Of a stretch of DNA of 64,000 bases, positions 20,512 through 60,888 are shown one piece after another. The position numbers were made by a program, and so were the translations under genes. The stretch lies in NCBI GenBank assembly GCA_019009955.1, contig CM032228.1:202478501-202542500 (forward strand), given 5' to 3'. The notes beneath the pieces are model-generated. The model saw only the letters and a program-made list of their open reading frames with translations. It was not told the origin of the DNA and did no database searches. Numbering within the stretch: position 1 is the stretch's first letter; every line of letters begins with the position of its first letter. Source of the stretch: Riptortus pedestris (taxonomy: Eukaryota > Arthropoda > Insecta > Hemiptera > Alydidae).

Positions 20512-22315
20512 ATGCGTGAGGCGATTCCTGCAAGACAGAGATTGTCTGTCACGTTGAGGTACCTAGCATCTGGCATGGATTTAGAAGACCTGAAATTCAC
20601 GTGTGCTATTGCTCCGCAGACTCTGGAGCTCATCATAATGGAAACTTGCTCTGCAATTATCAAGGCGTTGAAGGAAAACATCCAGGTAAGAAATTATTGC
20701 CAAACTAAATCTCTTTATATTTTAAGAAAGGAAAAAAAATACAATTATTACACTTTACAAATAATACTGATATCGCACAGGTAATGTACATTATTGCTGA
20801 ACTGAAAAGATTAGTGGCACAAGTTCACATTGAGGTAAATGAGGAGAAGAACTTAGTAGCATTATCTTCATCAGACGTTTCATGCTGTTGTCCTGGGTAT
20901 GAAGGGCTTTCACTTGGATGCGAAGTGTACAGCGGCTGCGCTGGGTTGGGGTACCTTTGCCAACTATTCATTGAAGAAGATGACGATGAAGGTGGTGAGG
21001 GTGACCAACGAGTAAGGTGGGTTTGAAAAAGCACTCCTTCCCTTGTCAAGTTGCCCATTTCTGCTTCAAAAAGCGCGTCATTTATGCTTTTTTCGGTGAA
21101 GCGTCGTTGGTCTAGAGTTAACTTTTTTAATTTCATAGCCCATCCCTTAGCCAGAATATCTTCTTCAGTCTCAGATCGCTTGAAATATTCAGTACTAGAC
21201 CCATTAATTGATCAGTGCTATATAGCTCACCTTTCCTTTTTTTGCCCGTCTTTACAGGGATGGCTCGTTTGAGAGTTGGGGATGTAACTACGTCAGAGGG
21301 AGATCTTACTCTTTCGGAATTGAGTTGTGATTGCGAGTCTTCATCCGGAGTCGGTTGCTGTAACAAAAAATAAAATACAGTAAATGAAAGCTTACAAAAT
21401 TTAAGCACAACAGCAATTTAATAATTAAATTCCTATTTACAATAAGTGTTAATTATTCATGTAAGAGTTATAATGCAAGTTTCGTTTTTTGTTTCTCTTC
21501 TAGGTTCCAAAATCGTAGGATGCATGGGAACAGGTTGCCCAGGAATTCGAAGAAAAGTAGAATTTCCCCAACTGCGTGGGGAGCGTTGATGGTAAACACG
21601 TATCAATCCAAAACCTCGCCATTCTGGGTCTTACTATTACAATTACAAAGGTTCTTTCAGCATTGTGCTTATGGCAATTGTTGATGCAAATTATAAATTT
21701 CTGATGGTTGATGTGGGAGCAAATGTCCGAGTGTCGGATGGTGGTGTCTTGAAGAACACATTATTTTGGCGCAAGTTGTCTCAGAACCAGCTTGACATGC
21801 CTGATCCTCGTGAGTTAACTGACACTCCTAATGACAAATTTCCGTATGTCTTCATTGGAGATGAAGCATTCCAACTTCTCCCTCAATTCATGAAGCCCTG
21901 CAACAGAACTGTTTTGACGAACGAGAAAAGGATTTTCAACTACAGACTCTCACGAGCCAGAAGAGTTGTTGAAAATGCATTTGGTATATTATCGAAGAGA
22001 TTCAAAATATTTCAAAATGCCATTAAATTTGAACCATCGAAAGCTATGAAAATTGTAATGGCATGTTGCCATTTGCACAACTACTTGTGCTCAAAGAAGA
22101 GAGCCAAGTATTTGCAACCTCAGGATATTGACAGAGACGATATTGTGACTGGTGCTGTGGAACCTGGGTCATGGAGGCAAGACATTCAAGAGATGGCACA
22201 ACTTCAAAGAACCAGAGGCAATTCTACAGTAGATGCAAAAAGAATAAGGGATGACTTCTGCAAATTTTTCAACACGTCTGGGTCAGTTCCATGGCAAAAC
22301 AATTGCCTTGTGTAA
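20512..22315 (+). pseudogene. Harbinger (HARBI1-like) transposase, inactivated
   Basis: The first block reads MREAIPARQRLSVTLRYLAS and ends at donor GTAAGA near 20685. After an acceptor at 21503 the core follows: NFPNCVGSVDGKHV (first Asp), RVSDGG (second Asp) and RRVVENAFGILSKRFKIF (catalytic Glu), then the family's HNYLCSKKR region. The catalytic DDE residues are therefore all present, but there are two TAG codons (21516-21518, 21558-21560) and a one-base frameshift between VSIQ and GSYYYNYKG near 21610-21625. The N-terminal segment normally preceding DTNMREA is missing, since the block starts about 50 bp inside the left terminal repeat. The 216-codon 3' frame is intact to the stop. Confidence 0.9.
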
Positions 22316-22757
22316 TGTAGATGAATAAGTAACATTACTCGTGATATACAATAATTATAAATACTTTAAAAAAAAAAAAAAAAATTCTTACCTCAGAAGT
22401 TTCAGTTTGTGCGATTTCCAATTGGTCTTTTATGAAGTGCATTGTAATACCAAAGGGAAGGTTCAGGGCTGTCGTCTGTAGACGTCCCTGACAATTTTTT
22501 AACCTCGATGGCCTTGAACTCCCTGTTGAAGTTTGTTCTGAGAACATTGTTTCACACTGAAATCGGGTTTTATCTTTTTCAATGCCACCACGATTTTTTC
22601 TAGCTCCGCACTTTTTTTTATTTCTATTAAAATAATCTTTACTCTTCACTTTCCACAATTCCGGACAATCACGATATAAATCAACCAATAAACTGATGAA
22701 CTCCCGCTCCGAGTTTTCAGGAACCTCACATTCCGAAGTGGACACCATGCCTTCCAC
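20825..22757 (-). pseudogene. Harbinger partner protein (MADF/Myb-like), fragmentary
   Basis: On the minus strand, 22757 down to about 22390 opens with a MADF-type helix region (REFISLLVDLYRDCPELWK, then VKSKDYFNRNKKK). About 21363-21160 encodes a basic and Ser-rich middle (KRAIPVKTGKKRKG), and about 21136-20825 a C-terminal block (TLDQRRFTEKSINDALFEAE). Harbinger elements use such a trihelix protein to bring the transposase to DNA. The MADF domain looks shortened in its second half. Exon joins are inferred from frame ends; the 5' block runs into an A-tract near 22365. Confidence 0.6.
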
Positions 22758-23325
22758 CTCTTGACTGATGCAATGTTTGATGTAAATTCCCCTAGACTAT
22801 CAAGCGGCTTGACCATCCGCTTGAGTCATTCAAACTTTTTATCAATCACCGTCAATGCTTGCCTCAAGCGTCAAACGGGTTTCTAAACTATCAATCACGC
22901 TTGATACAATCAATTTGCTCAAGCATTTGATCAAGCCGCTTGATAGTCTAGGGCCTCCTTTACAAAAGAGTATTTTTAATAGCGGTTATGACGAACCTAA
23001 AACAGCTGTCACCATTAAGCTTTATAGCGCATCAAGGGAAAGGAACTTTTATTCATACATGCTTTGGAAGATGGAATAATTTCTACGATTATGAATTATA
23101 TTGTTCAATAAAAAAAAAAATAAAAAAAAAAACGACATGCACAGGAGACGGGAAATATAAAAAATATTGAGGAGAAGGAAGTTTTAAATAACAAATAATT
23201 TTATTATGAACAAATCCACAGCAACGACGGGTATGAACCCTCAAGACTGTGACGGGGAAATGTCAAAATATTGTGGAAAGTTAAGACTTGCCAAAAAAAT
23301 ACCATCTTCATGCAGACTCAAATGA

Positions 23326-23645
23326 ATATAACCTCTGTCTGTACATTAATTTTTTTCTCGAAATTTCACGATAACTTTTCGTTTCACATGTCATAGGCAC
23401 CGTAACTGCATTTTGTTTCTTTCGTGTATGTTTGTTTGTTTGTTACCTTTTCACGCACAAACGGCTGAACCGAATTTTTTGAAACTTGGTATGTATATTA
23501 CTACTAACCCAACTTAGACTTTAGGCTATATTAATATTCTTTGAAACGAACAGGAGTGGGGGTTATAAGGGAGGCCTGAAATTAAAAATAGCGATATTTC
23601 GTTTCCTATTGGTTTTTCGGCAAATGTGTACATAACAAAAGTTCA
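23326..23645 (-). repeat. Family R right end, reverse
   Basis: AACCTCTGTCTGTACATTAA, CACGATAACTTTTCGTTTCA and CGGCTGAACCGAATTTT are the reverse complement of the family R right end. They run into a monomer with GGAGTGGGGGTTATAAGG. Confidence 0.85.
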
Positions 23646-25010
23646 TTTTTGAGGTGCTGGATGGTGAAGGAATTATTATCTCAGGTAAGAAAAAACGCCT
23701 CGCTCCTTCACTGTTCTTTATTCGTTGTGACAGAGCGCTTTCAGAGCGTACGCTCCATCATCAGTGCCCTGCTGGCAAACAAATAGGTACCATAAAAACG
23801 TTGTACAATATGTCATTTAAAAAAATTGAAAAATTTAGAAAATATATGTACATGTCGATGGTCAAGAGTTAAAACATACAACTTTAAATTCCAACCTAAA
23901 AATTTTTAAATTAGTGTCCCAGTGAATATTTACAGAAATAAGAAAAACTATTTTCACAGATTAAAATTAAAAACTTGTCAGTAGAATATATACACAATTT
24001 CAATAAATAGTTAAAATAAATAAATGAATAAAAAATGAATATTTACAGTTAAAAAGTCTAAAATAGAATAAATAGTAAAAAACGAATAGTCCAAATTAAA
24101 ATTAAAAAACCAAAAATGAAAAAATGAAGGAACAACCAACAGAGGAGCTACAAAAAGCAATACATACAAAAAACGTAAAAGAAGAAAAAAAGAAAAATAG
24201 AGAAGCGAGACAATGACTAACCTCTTCACAATGATGTGACAGGAACCAAGGATTCCCTGTGACTGAGGCCTCGGGACCGGAGAGCCATGAGAGAGGCTTC
24301 CGAGACATGCCTCAACCTGGTTCCTTCTCCCGTCTTATTAATATTGAGGCCTCCTTTTTCCATCCTATCTAGCTTTATGAATAGGTTTTCGGCCATGCTC
24401 AGGGTCTTGCCTTTTTTTGCTTCGTAGAGGAGCTCATACTTTATAGCAGATTTCTCATGACCCTCCTTCTTGATGTGGGCATGGAACTCTGTGTCTCTGG
24501 TAACATGCTCTTTCAGCCGGGTTCTGGTCTTTCTCCCACTTTGACCAACGTACGATGCCTCACAGCTAGAGCATGTTACCCTGTAAACTCCCGACTTGTT
24601 CAGTGAGTCAACAGGGTCCTTGACCCTCGGGAGCATTGCTTTCAAAGAGTGTCGACTTTTGAAAGCAGTCGTCATCCCGAGTGTCTTGAGTTTATTTCCA
24701 ATCTTATGAGACACAGAGCCCAGATACGGAATAGAAAGAGGGAAACGTACGTCCTTATTTTGGTTCATCTGACCGTCGCCGACCTCCATATCCATGGTCA
24801 ACTTCCGACGGAGCCTCTTCTGGACTAGTCTGTCCACCACCCCATCCTTGTAGCCGTTGTTGGATGCTATGCACTTGATGTGGCGCAGCTCAGCTTCATA
24901 GTTCTTTTCATCCAACGGCACATTCAACAGCCTGTCTACAAGGAAAATCAGGCCTGACATCTTTTATTGAGGGCGGTGGAAAGAATCCGCCGGTGTTATC
25001 AGGTCTGTCG
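23646..25010 (-). mobile_element. Penelope-like element, 5'-truncated
   Basis: The coding remnant with a GIY-YIG endonuclease ends at 24226. Some 580 bp of AT-rich 3' sequence follows down to about 23646, including GAGCGCTTTCAGAGCGTACG near 23733. The reverse-transcriptase part is absent. The truncated edge abuts a (TA)n tract at 25023. Confidence 0.75.
24226..24960 (-). pseudogene. Penelope-like element C-terminal domain with GIY-YIG endonuclease
   Basis: The 244-codon frame shows SGVYRVTCSSCEASYVGQSG (GIY equivalent GVYRV, YIG equivalent YVG), then RTRLKEH, HIKKEGH and AENLFIKLDR. This matches the order of the Penelope-like element endonuclease: Cys-rich linker, GIY-YIG core, catalytic Arg and Glu. 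The reverse-transcriptase domain that precedes it is missing, so this is a 5' truncated copy, although its frame is open throughout. Confidence 0.85.
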
Positions 25011-25019
25011 ATGACCTAT

Positions 25020-25022
<3 letters not shown>

Positions 25023-25077
<55 letters not shown>

Positions 25078-25188
25078 TTGAACGGACCTCATTTTCGTCA
25101 TCTTCTAGGTCAATGGACATTTGAGGAACTTTTTCGCCCCATGGATACGCTCAATAGCTGATTTCTCTTAAGGGAAATCTGCTAAAAA
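25023..25188 (+). repeat. Family H right half, truncated
   Basis: A (TA)n tract (25025-25070) is followed by TTTTGAACGGACCTCATTTT, CTCAATAGCTGATTTCTC and GGGAAATCTGCTAAAA. The left half is absent. Confidence 0.85.
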
Positions 25189-25189
25189 T

Positions 25190-25786
25190 GAAAAGAAAAA
25201 CAATTACTGAAATATTTTAGAATGTAACATATTAATTTTATTGAGAACTATTCACTACATCTAGTACTGTAATTAATAATGAGTCAGAATAATTGTTATC
25301 TCAATCAATCAAATTTTTGTAGTCCAAAACCTTAAGACGGGGGGGGGGGGTCACCAGGACATATTTGCATGTATCTCGTTTAATAAAGGTCTCTTGAATA
25401 CAATTTTTGGTATTTAAACTTCTAATAATGTGATTTATTATGAAGTGGAGTATTGTGTATGAAACATGAGTAGAAGTGGCAGTTTGCTGATGGCTGAAAA
25501 CTGAAAAATGCAAATATCTCGGTTAATATTCAAGATAGAGAATAAATGTATATAACAATATTTATAGTAAATTTAATTTGCAATAATATTGATTCTGTAC
25601 AATTTTCGATCCGACTTATAGTAACGGAGATATTTCGAATTTTCAAAAATCCTCCCGTCTAAACCTCCCCTTCCACTGGTCCGATTTCAACCGTTAACGA
25701 ACTTGATCTTTCTTTTTACATAAAACGACTAAATATCGAGTTTGGTAACGATCAAACAAAAATTGCGACCGCTAGAGCGGTAACAG

Positions 25787-25842
<56 letters not shown>

Positions 25843-25968
25843 TTTTGAACGGACCTCATTTTCGTCATCTACTAGGTAGGATCGATGGACATTTGAAGAA
25901 AAATTTCGAAAATTCCGTCATGAGTACTACCTCAATAGCTGATTTCCCTTAAGGGAAATCTGCTAAAA
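25190..25968 (+). mobile_element. Family H element, copy 6
   Basis: The forward copy contains a G-run (about 25340), TGCAAATATCTCGGTTAATA, CTTGATCTTTCTTTTTACAT, GCGACCGCTAGAGCGGTAAC, (TA)n at 25792-25838 and the hairpin GATTTCCCTTAAGGGAAATC followed by TGCTAAAA. The extreme left end is not clear. Confidence 0.85.
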
Positions 25969-26025
25969 TGTAACAATAAAAGAGAGTTAATAAAATATTT
26001 TTTTTTGTATATGTATGTATATATA

Positions 26026-26240
26026 TTAACGTCCACTTTTTGCAACTAAGGCTAATTGGGACGGGTTATCTACAGGTCACCACCCATTTCTAGCCCGGGT
26101 GGGACTATGGATTTTATTTAATGAATTCCGTCACCAAATAAATTCCTTTGTCCAGTGGGGAATCGAAATCGCCACCATAAGGTCAACGCCAATACCAAGG
26201 TCAACGCTTTAACTCGCATGGCCAACCTGAGCCCCTGAGA
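26026..26240 (-). mobile_element. tRNA-like SINE, copy 4, reverse
   Basis: It reads ACGTCCACTTTTTGCAACTA, ATTGGGACGGGTTATCTACA, GGGGAATCGAAAT (diverged B box), then TTTAACTCGCATGGCCAACC and TGAGCCCC, the reverse complement of the SINE head. An AT tract replaces a clear tail. Confidence 0.8.
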
Positions 26241-26765
26241 ATTTATAATGAAACACGTTTTTAAAAAAATAAATTGAATTACTAAGTTTTCGAAGTCAAA
26301 ATTTCTCAGGAAATCAACAGTTCTTTTCAAAATGTAATGGATGAGAAACTTTCTGTTGTTATTATAGCAAATTACATGTTCTTTTATTAGTGACTTGCAA
26401 TTACAGAGATTACAGCTATCACGCAGATCATTAACAGTGTAGTCTTGGCAGAGGCCAAGTGAGGATCAACTAGAGCACCGCTCTCGTGTAGGTTTATTCA
26501 TTTCTCACAGAATTTCATTAGATAATGGCTGATATTAATTTGTTATTTATTGGGTTTAGGAGCTCCGTGACTAAGGCGATCTAGTCCCAAGGAATAGTTA
26601 AATGTATTATATTTTTAATACTAGAGCTTAGTGTTTTATATTATTTATTTTGCGAAATATTGTAAAAACATCTCTCTAAATCAAAACCAAAAGGGGTGAA
26701 GTTAAATTCTTGTAAGTAATTTAATTTTTTAAGGTGGTTCAATATACTGTCAATGTGTGGTCTCC
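26241..26765. other. Unassigned repeat-poor stretch
   Basis: No gene or known repeat could be supported. The region is AT-rich with stops in all frames. Confidence 0.5.
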
Positions 26766-26769
26766 GCTC

Positions 26770-27060
26770 TGGAAGAAGTTCTTATACATTACTTGGAGTA
26801 TTAGTGTTCTATGTTCCTGAAGCCTCAGTAAGTGTTTCAAAGATATTGGTTTATGGGATATTCCTTAGGGAAGTCTTTCTGTCCGAGTCATGAGGTAGGA
26901 GTCTGTTAAAAGTGAGTTCCTGTATTCTAAGTCTCGTGAGAACGACTTCGTCTCTTCTATTGCCACTTGTGATGGGTGGCCACTCGCGCTTATACAATGT
27001 TTGATTTTTCGCAGATGATTTATTGTTGTTCTGTACCATGATGTTTCCTATTCATTTAAT
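26770..27060 (-). pseudogene. LINE 3' coding remnant (Jockey/I/R1-type C-terminus)
   Basis: The minus strand reads WPPITSGNRRDEVVLTRLRI. RR-EVVLTRLRIG is the conserved motif at the C-terminal end of non-LTR retrotransposon polyproteins of the Jockey/I group. A similar RREEVVLTRLHIGHSHL occurs at 57.8 kb. The following Cys-His knuckle is not preserved here. Confidence 0.55.
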
Positions 27061-27589
27061 CTTGTCTGTAGTGTTCGGAAATTCATCCAATGTTTATATT
27101 ATCACTATTAAGCGTTTAACCCGTCAACGACGGGTAGGCAGGCTTAATAAAACTTCAAATATTTTCATTATTTATTTATTATATTTAAATTATCAATTTG
27201 TATGGTCCCCTGTGCCTGCTATATGCTAAACAAATGCCCCTACCAATGTAGTATCTTAAATGCTAGCCTCGTTAGTCATATTAGTCGAAAATGACCTGAG
27301 AGAATGAGAGATAATGAGCTGAAAACTGGTCTAGACCTTTTTTTTAGACAGCATAATTTAAGGACAATCGTTAATCGCATTATACAGTCTATAAACTTTA
27401 AAAATTAATTAGCATTATATTTAGTAATATTTTTCAATAATCAAGTATATATTTATTTTATAACACATACCTGTTCTTGTAGTTCAAAAGTCGTTGACAA
27501 ATATACTTAAAGTAGTATTTAATTATATTCTATTATTATATATACAACTTATTATATTTAACGTAAAGAAAAAAGATAAAGGATGTAAA

Positions 27590-28720
27590 TTTTAATTATA
27601 TTTTTATTTTGAAATATAGTTTTATACAATTGAAATTCGGATGTGGGGAGGCATTAATTTTAATAGGGCCTCGAGCTTTTAATTCACTCAGTTTATTCTG
27701 AAATTGATCAATAAATAAGGTTGAGTTACCTTCACACCCTCCAACGTCTTCATAGGAAACATTCCGGCAATTGATTAGTTCACTTAACTCATTTACACAT
27801 AATCCTCGTGTCTTCGAAGATCATCATTGGTAATGCGAGTTGTAATAATGTATGACCTCTGATACTTCTTGAATAAGCTTGACTATTCAATATTTTGTCG
27901 GCTGAATTCGTAGCATGTATTTTGCCAATAGCTTCTTTGTGTCCCCATCCATCCATTAAATATCCCATTGATCCAAAAAGGGACGACCATGAAATCCTAA
28001 TTTAAAAACTTTCTTACATAATTCTGAGTTAGCATCTGACGCAACTTTAGAGTAGAGAGGTTGATACAAAGTTACCTCTTTTATCCTTGTAACGTAGCAA
28101 TATTTGCAAACCAATGTAAAATTGTATAAATTGTGTCTGGCAGGATGATCAATAGAAGGAATGTGAACAATGAAATAGTCTTCCTCTTCGTATTACCGCA
28201 AAAAAATCAACTACGTTAAACTTATTTTTTGTTAATGCTTGATCATTGTGTTTATTTTCGACTTCAATTTTGCTGTATCCAGGTACAATTGGTTTTTCAT
28301 CTTCTAGAAGTGACACATGTGATAGTTCTTTTGCACTTTGGTTGTATATTTTTGTATACTGTCACCGTAAAGAACAGCATCTTTCGGAGTAACAATCTTA
28401 ATCATCCCCATTACAAGGAGTGTATCATTACTTGCAAGAATATGGATATTTATTACCGCATTGAAAAAATACAGAAAGTCTTAACAGTAGCTGTAATGAA
28501 AATGATCGTTCTTGTAATGTAGCCATTATTGCACGACTTATTGATGTGCATTTTGTTTTTAAATTAGCTCGTTTTCCTTTTCTGTTTTTCATAATGACTT
28601 CTTTTAAGAAATGCAATAGACTTTTTAGTATATCTTGATTTACATCAACCAACATTTTACTTGGAGGTGGATAAGAATATATTTTAAAGACAGTTTACTG
28701 CCTTCACGAATTATAGCTTC
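27590..28720 (-). pseudogene. Decayed protein-coding remnant, unrecognised
   Basis: Several frame-shifted but protein-like blocks follow one another on the minus strand: a basic block with VIMKNRKGKRANLKTKCTS (about 28590), TPKDAVLYGDSIQKYTTK (about 28360), YLMDGWGHKEAIGKIHAT and NSQAYSRSIRGHTLLQLALP (about 27970-27830). Codon-like composition is better than the surroundings. The layout recalls a repetitive uncharacterised ORF family of arthropod genomes that I cannot name. No function is claimed. Confidence 0.35.
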
Positions 28721-28936
28721 TTCAGCTGCTACAATTATTATTATTATTTATTTGAGATGCCGCTAGAATAGCGATTCATCTATTAACATGTTGCTACAAT
28801 TAGTAACCGTTCATGTTCCTCTTCGGGGTCCTTTTTAGGAGATTTTTTTAAGGGAAATCATCGTTTGAGGGCTTACACATACTGCTACTTCAGTTGTAGC
28901 TGTCAGAGACATTCTTTCCGCATCCATCTTCATTTC

Positions 28937-28942
<6 letters not shown>

Positions 28943-28994
<52 letters not shown>
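28943..28994. repeat. (TA)n microsatellite
   Basis: A pure TA run. A short family H-like piece (TTTTTTTAAGGGAAATCATC) lies just upstream near 28845. Confidence 0.9.
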
Positions 28995-29157
28995 GAGTAT
29001 ATATATGTTTCTGTTCTAATTCCTAATTTTTTGTTTTAACCTTCTGAGAATCCCAACCCCAGGTGAAACCTGGTTGTATTTCAATTATTAAAGAATGTAA
29101 ATTCAGGTTTTACTTGAAATAGTTAAATATCTAGCATGGTAGAGATTAAATAATATA

Positions 29158-29963
<806 letters not shown>

Positions 29964-29970
29964 TACAAAT

Positions 29971-30020
29971 GTCCGTCATGCAGGGGCTGCGTAAACTAAG
30001 CAGATTTGCCTCTTGTGGTA
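29971..30020 (+). repeat. Truncated family H left end
   Basis: GTCCGTCATGCAGGGGCTGC, followed by GTAAACTAAGCAGATTTGCC, matches the family H left end for about 40 bp and then diverges. Confidence 0.8.
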
Positions 30021-30674
30021 TTGTATTGTGGAAAGTTTAATGCCTTAACTTGTGAGTTATTATGTGATCTAACCTGAGCCCCTCAACATACCTAAGGAAT
30101 TTATTAAATTTCACAAATAAATGTGCTTGTGTCTCCATATCTCTCGTCCCTGTTTGTGGAATGAAGGTTTTGTTCTGCTCAAATTATTTATCATAACAAT
30201 TAGGTAAACCGGAATGTTCTAATTATTTACGTTTCTGGTGGGAAATAAATAACGGTTTATATCCCAATTAAGTACTTACTTAGTGATTTAAAAAGCGATG
30301 TGATGGGAACGGGGTGGGTATTATTACCCTCTCAGCTACCACATTTTACTCCTAACTTTCAGTGGATCTACCTAAAATTGTCTACCTTTTGTTTAACAGT
30401 GTTAAGAGCTTTTACCGTAAAATGAATGAAAAAACATGGGCTTAAGTTGCAATCTTTTTGAACCTACTATCGCGTATCCAATAGTTCTTGGTAGTTATAC
30501 CACACCTCACAAAATTGGCCATCTGTTAAATATTACATACTATTGATACTGACGAACGTATTTCAATTATGCTCAACATAAGAATTATTTAATTAGGTTT
30601 TTATTAAAATTTCAAATATATAGGTTGTAATTCTATTCGTGCTAATTTTCAGGTATAAAGAAGCATTATTCAAA

Positions 30675-59234
<28,560 letters not shown>

Positions 59235-60784
59235 ATGAGACTCACCTTTTCGATGAATCTAAAGCTAGACCTTGGGCATTCCAATTCCTAATTTAGTTAA
59301 AACCAAATTGTCAAAAACACACATATATGCACACACACTACTTTGTTATGCAAACTAAATCATGTGTACAAAAATTATGCCTGCCATTGGTATGTAAATT
59401 ATGTTTCTAGAGTGAAAAACAAAAATAAGATTATATTTACATACTTAATATATACAAACTTAACGATCATTGCCCTGTGAAGCTTACAGTCCATTGGTAA
59501 GCAGGAGAAGTAAGTGTACATTTCCTGAAAACTTATGTTTGTCATCGGATGGCTACACAGAGAATTAATATATCAAGATAAGAAAAATAAAGAATTGCTC
59601 AAAAAATAGCATCTTTTGATGAAATTTTAGATGAGCTTGAGAATCGTGGGAATGCTACCAAAATTCAATGGACATGTTTATCTAGAAAAGATCCCCATGA
59701 TATTGTTCAAAACTACAAGTTACTTGACGTTGTAATAATTTAAATAAAGAATGTTTAAATATTGATTCAATGAATGAATAAATGAAACCTGATGATAAAT
59801 GTAAGCAATTTTTTACATCAAAAGTTCAACAGGTCAGTACTGAAAAAGATTGACTAAGGATACATTTATCTTATTTTTGGCTACTAATGCTTAACTCAAA
59901 ATACTTTTTAAGTGGAGAAATGAAACTGTAACCATGGCTAATCTCTTGATGTAAAGAACTTTTTAAACACATTTTACAATTTGTTGAATGTCTCAAAATG
60001 TGTACTAATGTTCTTTGAGTTTTCTAGAAGATTTTTGCAAATTTCCACCATTCATTCTGCATCAAATGTTGTTTGTGGAACACTTTTGCAACTTTTAAAC
60101 TGAAACCAATGTCGTATAAGTGATGGAAAACTGTACTTAGGAGTACTCCTGGAGTAGCATTTTCCTCAAACATTCTCTGAGTCTTAGACTCGATCACTGC
60201 AATATTTAATTTTAAGCGCAAAATATTCTTGGTTCAATTTTTTTAAATGGAGTCTGTGTAGCGCAGATAGGTTGCATCTGTTCCGCGCCCCTACTTCACG
60301 AGATGCATCGATATTTTTTACTCTTTGCTAAAGTAGTATCTCAGAGTAACATGAATTTTAGTGCTACTCACTCATGTTAAAAAAATTGAGAAAGTAAACA
60401 ATGGCTGTACTACTAACATTGCGTTTAATATTTTAGGAATAATAAGACAAAGGTAAATATTACAAATCATTTGCAAATAAATGAATAACTCTGATAATAT
60501 AGGGGGATAATAAAATGTTATGTACGAACTCTTGTTTATTATCATGACCAAAAATAATTGACTTTTTCTAGAGTAAAAAGGTATAACTTTCAAAGTAGTA
60601 AATGACAAAATACAATGGAACAAAACATACACTATATTTATATATGAAGAATATCAGGTAAAGTTTTGTAATGTTTAATCTTTAGATGTTAAAAAATTAT
60701 GTTAAGGCATTTTAATGTAATACTACATCAAAATTTTGAGCAGAAAATAAAATGTACAACTTAGTTCAGCTTTGTATTAATATC
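59235..60784. other. Intergenic: P450 3' UTR and downstream
   Basis: AATAAA at 59586-59591 is a candidate P450 poly(A) signal about 350 nt after the stop. A second AATAAA lies near 59744. No gene could be supported in the remainder; small open frames have no recognisable motif. Confidence 0.4.
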
Positions 60785-60888
60785 TTATATTTGCTCTTCA
60801 CTTGTCAGTGGAGGTGCACAAACTGAAGTTGGCTTGCTGTTGACAGGTAACTCTCTACTAATTCTTCGTTTAAGTCTGTTTTTGTCAC
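60785..60888 (-). CDS. GPCR terminal exon
   Basis: Minus-strand acceptor CATGATTTCAG precedes GTGACAAAAACAGAC. The frame is basic and Ser/Thr-rich and ends at TAA (60785-60787). Confidence 0.55.

Larger units (their letters stand above)
20457..22959 (+). mobile_element. PIF/Harbinger transposon with TTA target-site duplication
   Basis: The ends are AGTAGGCCCTAGACT and, in reverse complement, AGGAGGCCCTAGACT. TTA flanks both sides (20454-20456 and 22960-22962), as expected for PIF/Harbinger. The uninterrupted homologous site at about 54823-54845 has a single TTA at this point, proving the boundaries. The 2503-bp element carries the two genes typical of the family: a DDE transposase (+) and a MADF/Myb-like partner (-). 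Both are damaged. Confidence 0.95.
19955..23325 (-). repeat. Family R-related background repeat interrupted by Harbinger
   Basis: Positions 19960-20456 plus 22963-23325 match, in reverse complement, 54823-55245 plus 52085-52458. Shared landmarks are AAATACCAGAAATAACTGG, TCGATTGTAAACTGTATATT, GGTGACAGCTGTTTTAGGT and the family R left end. The Harbinger element divides this copy and a piggyBac divides the other. Confidence 0.9.

Noticed and set aside
24011..24308. Membrane-protein-like minus-strand frames (FFFLLRFLYVLLF) downstream of the Penelope frame
   Set aside because: They are translations of the A-rich 3' untranslated part of the element.
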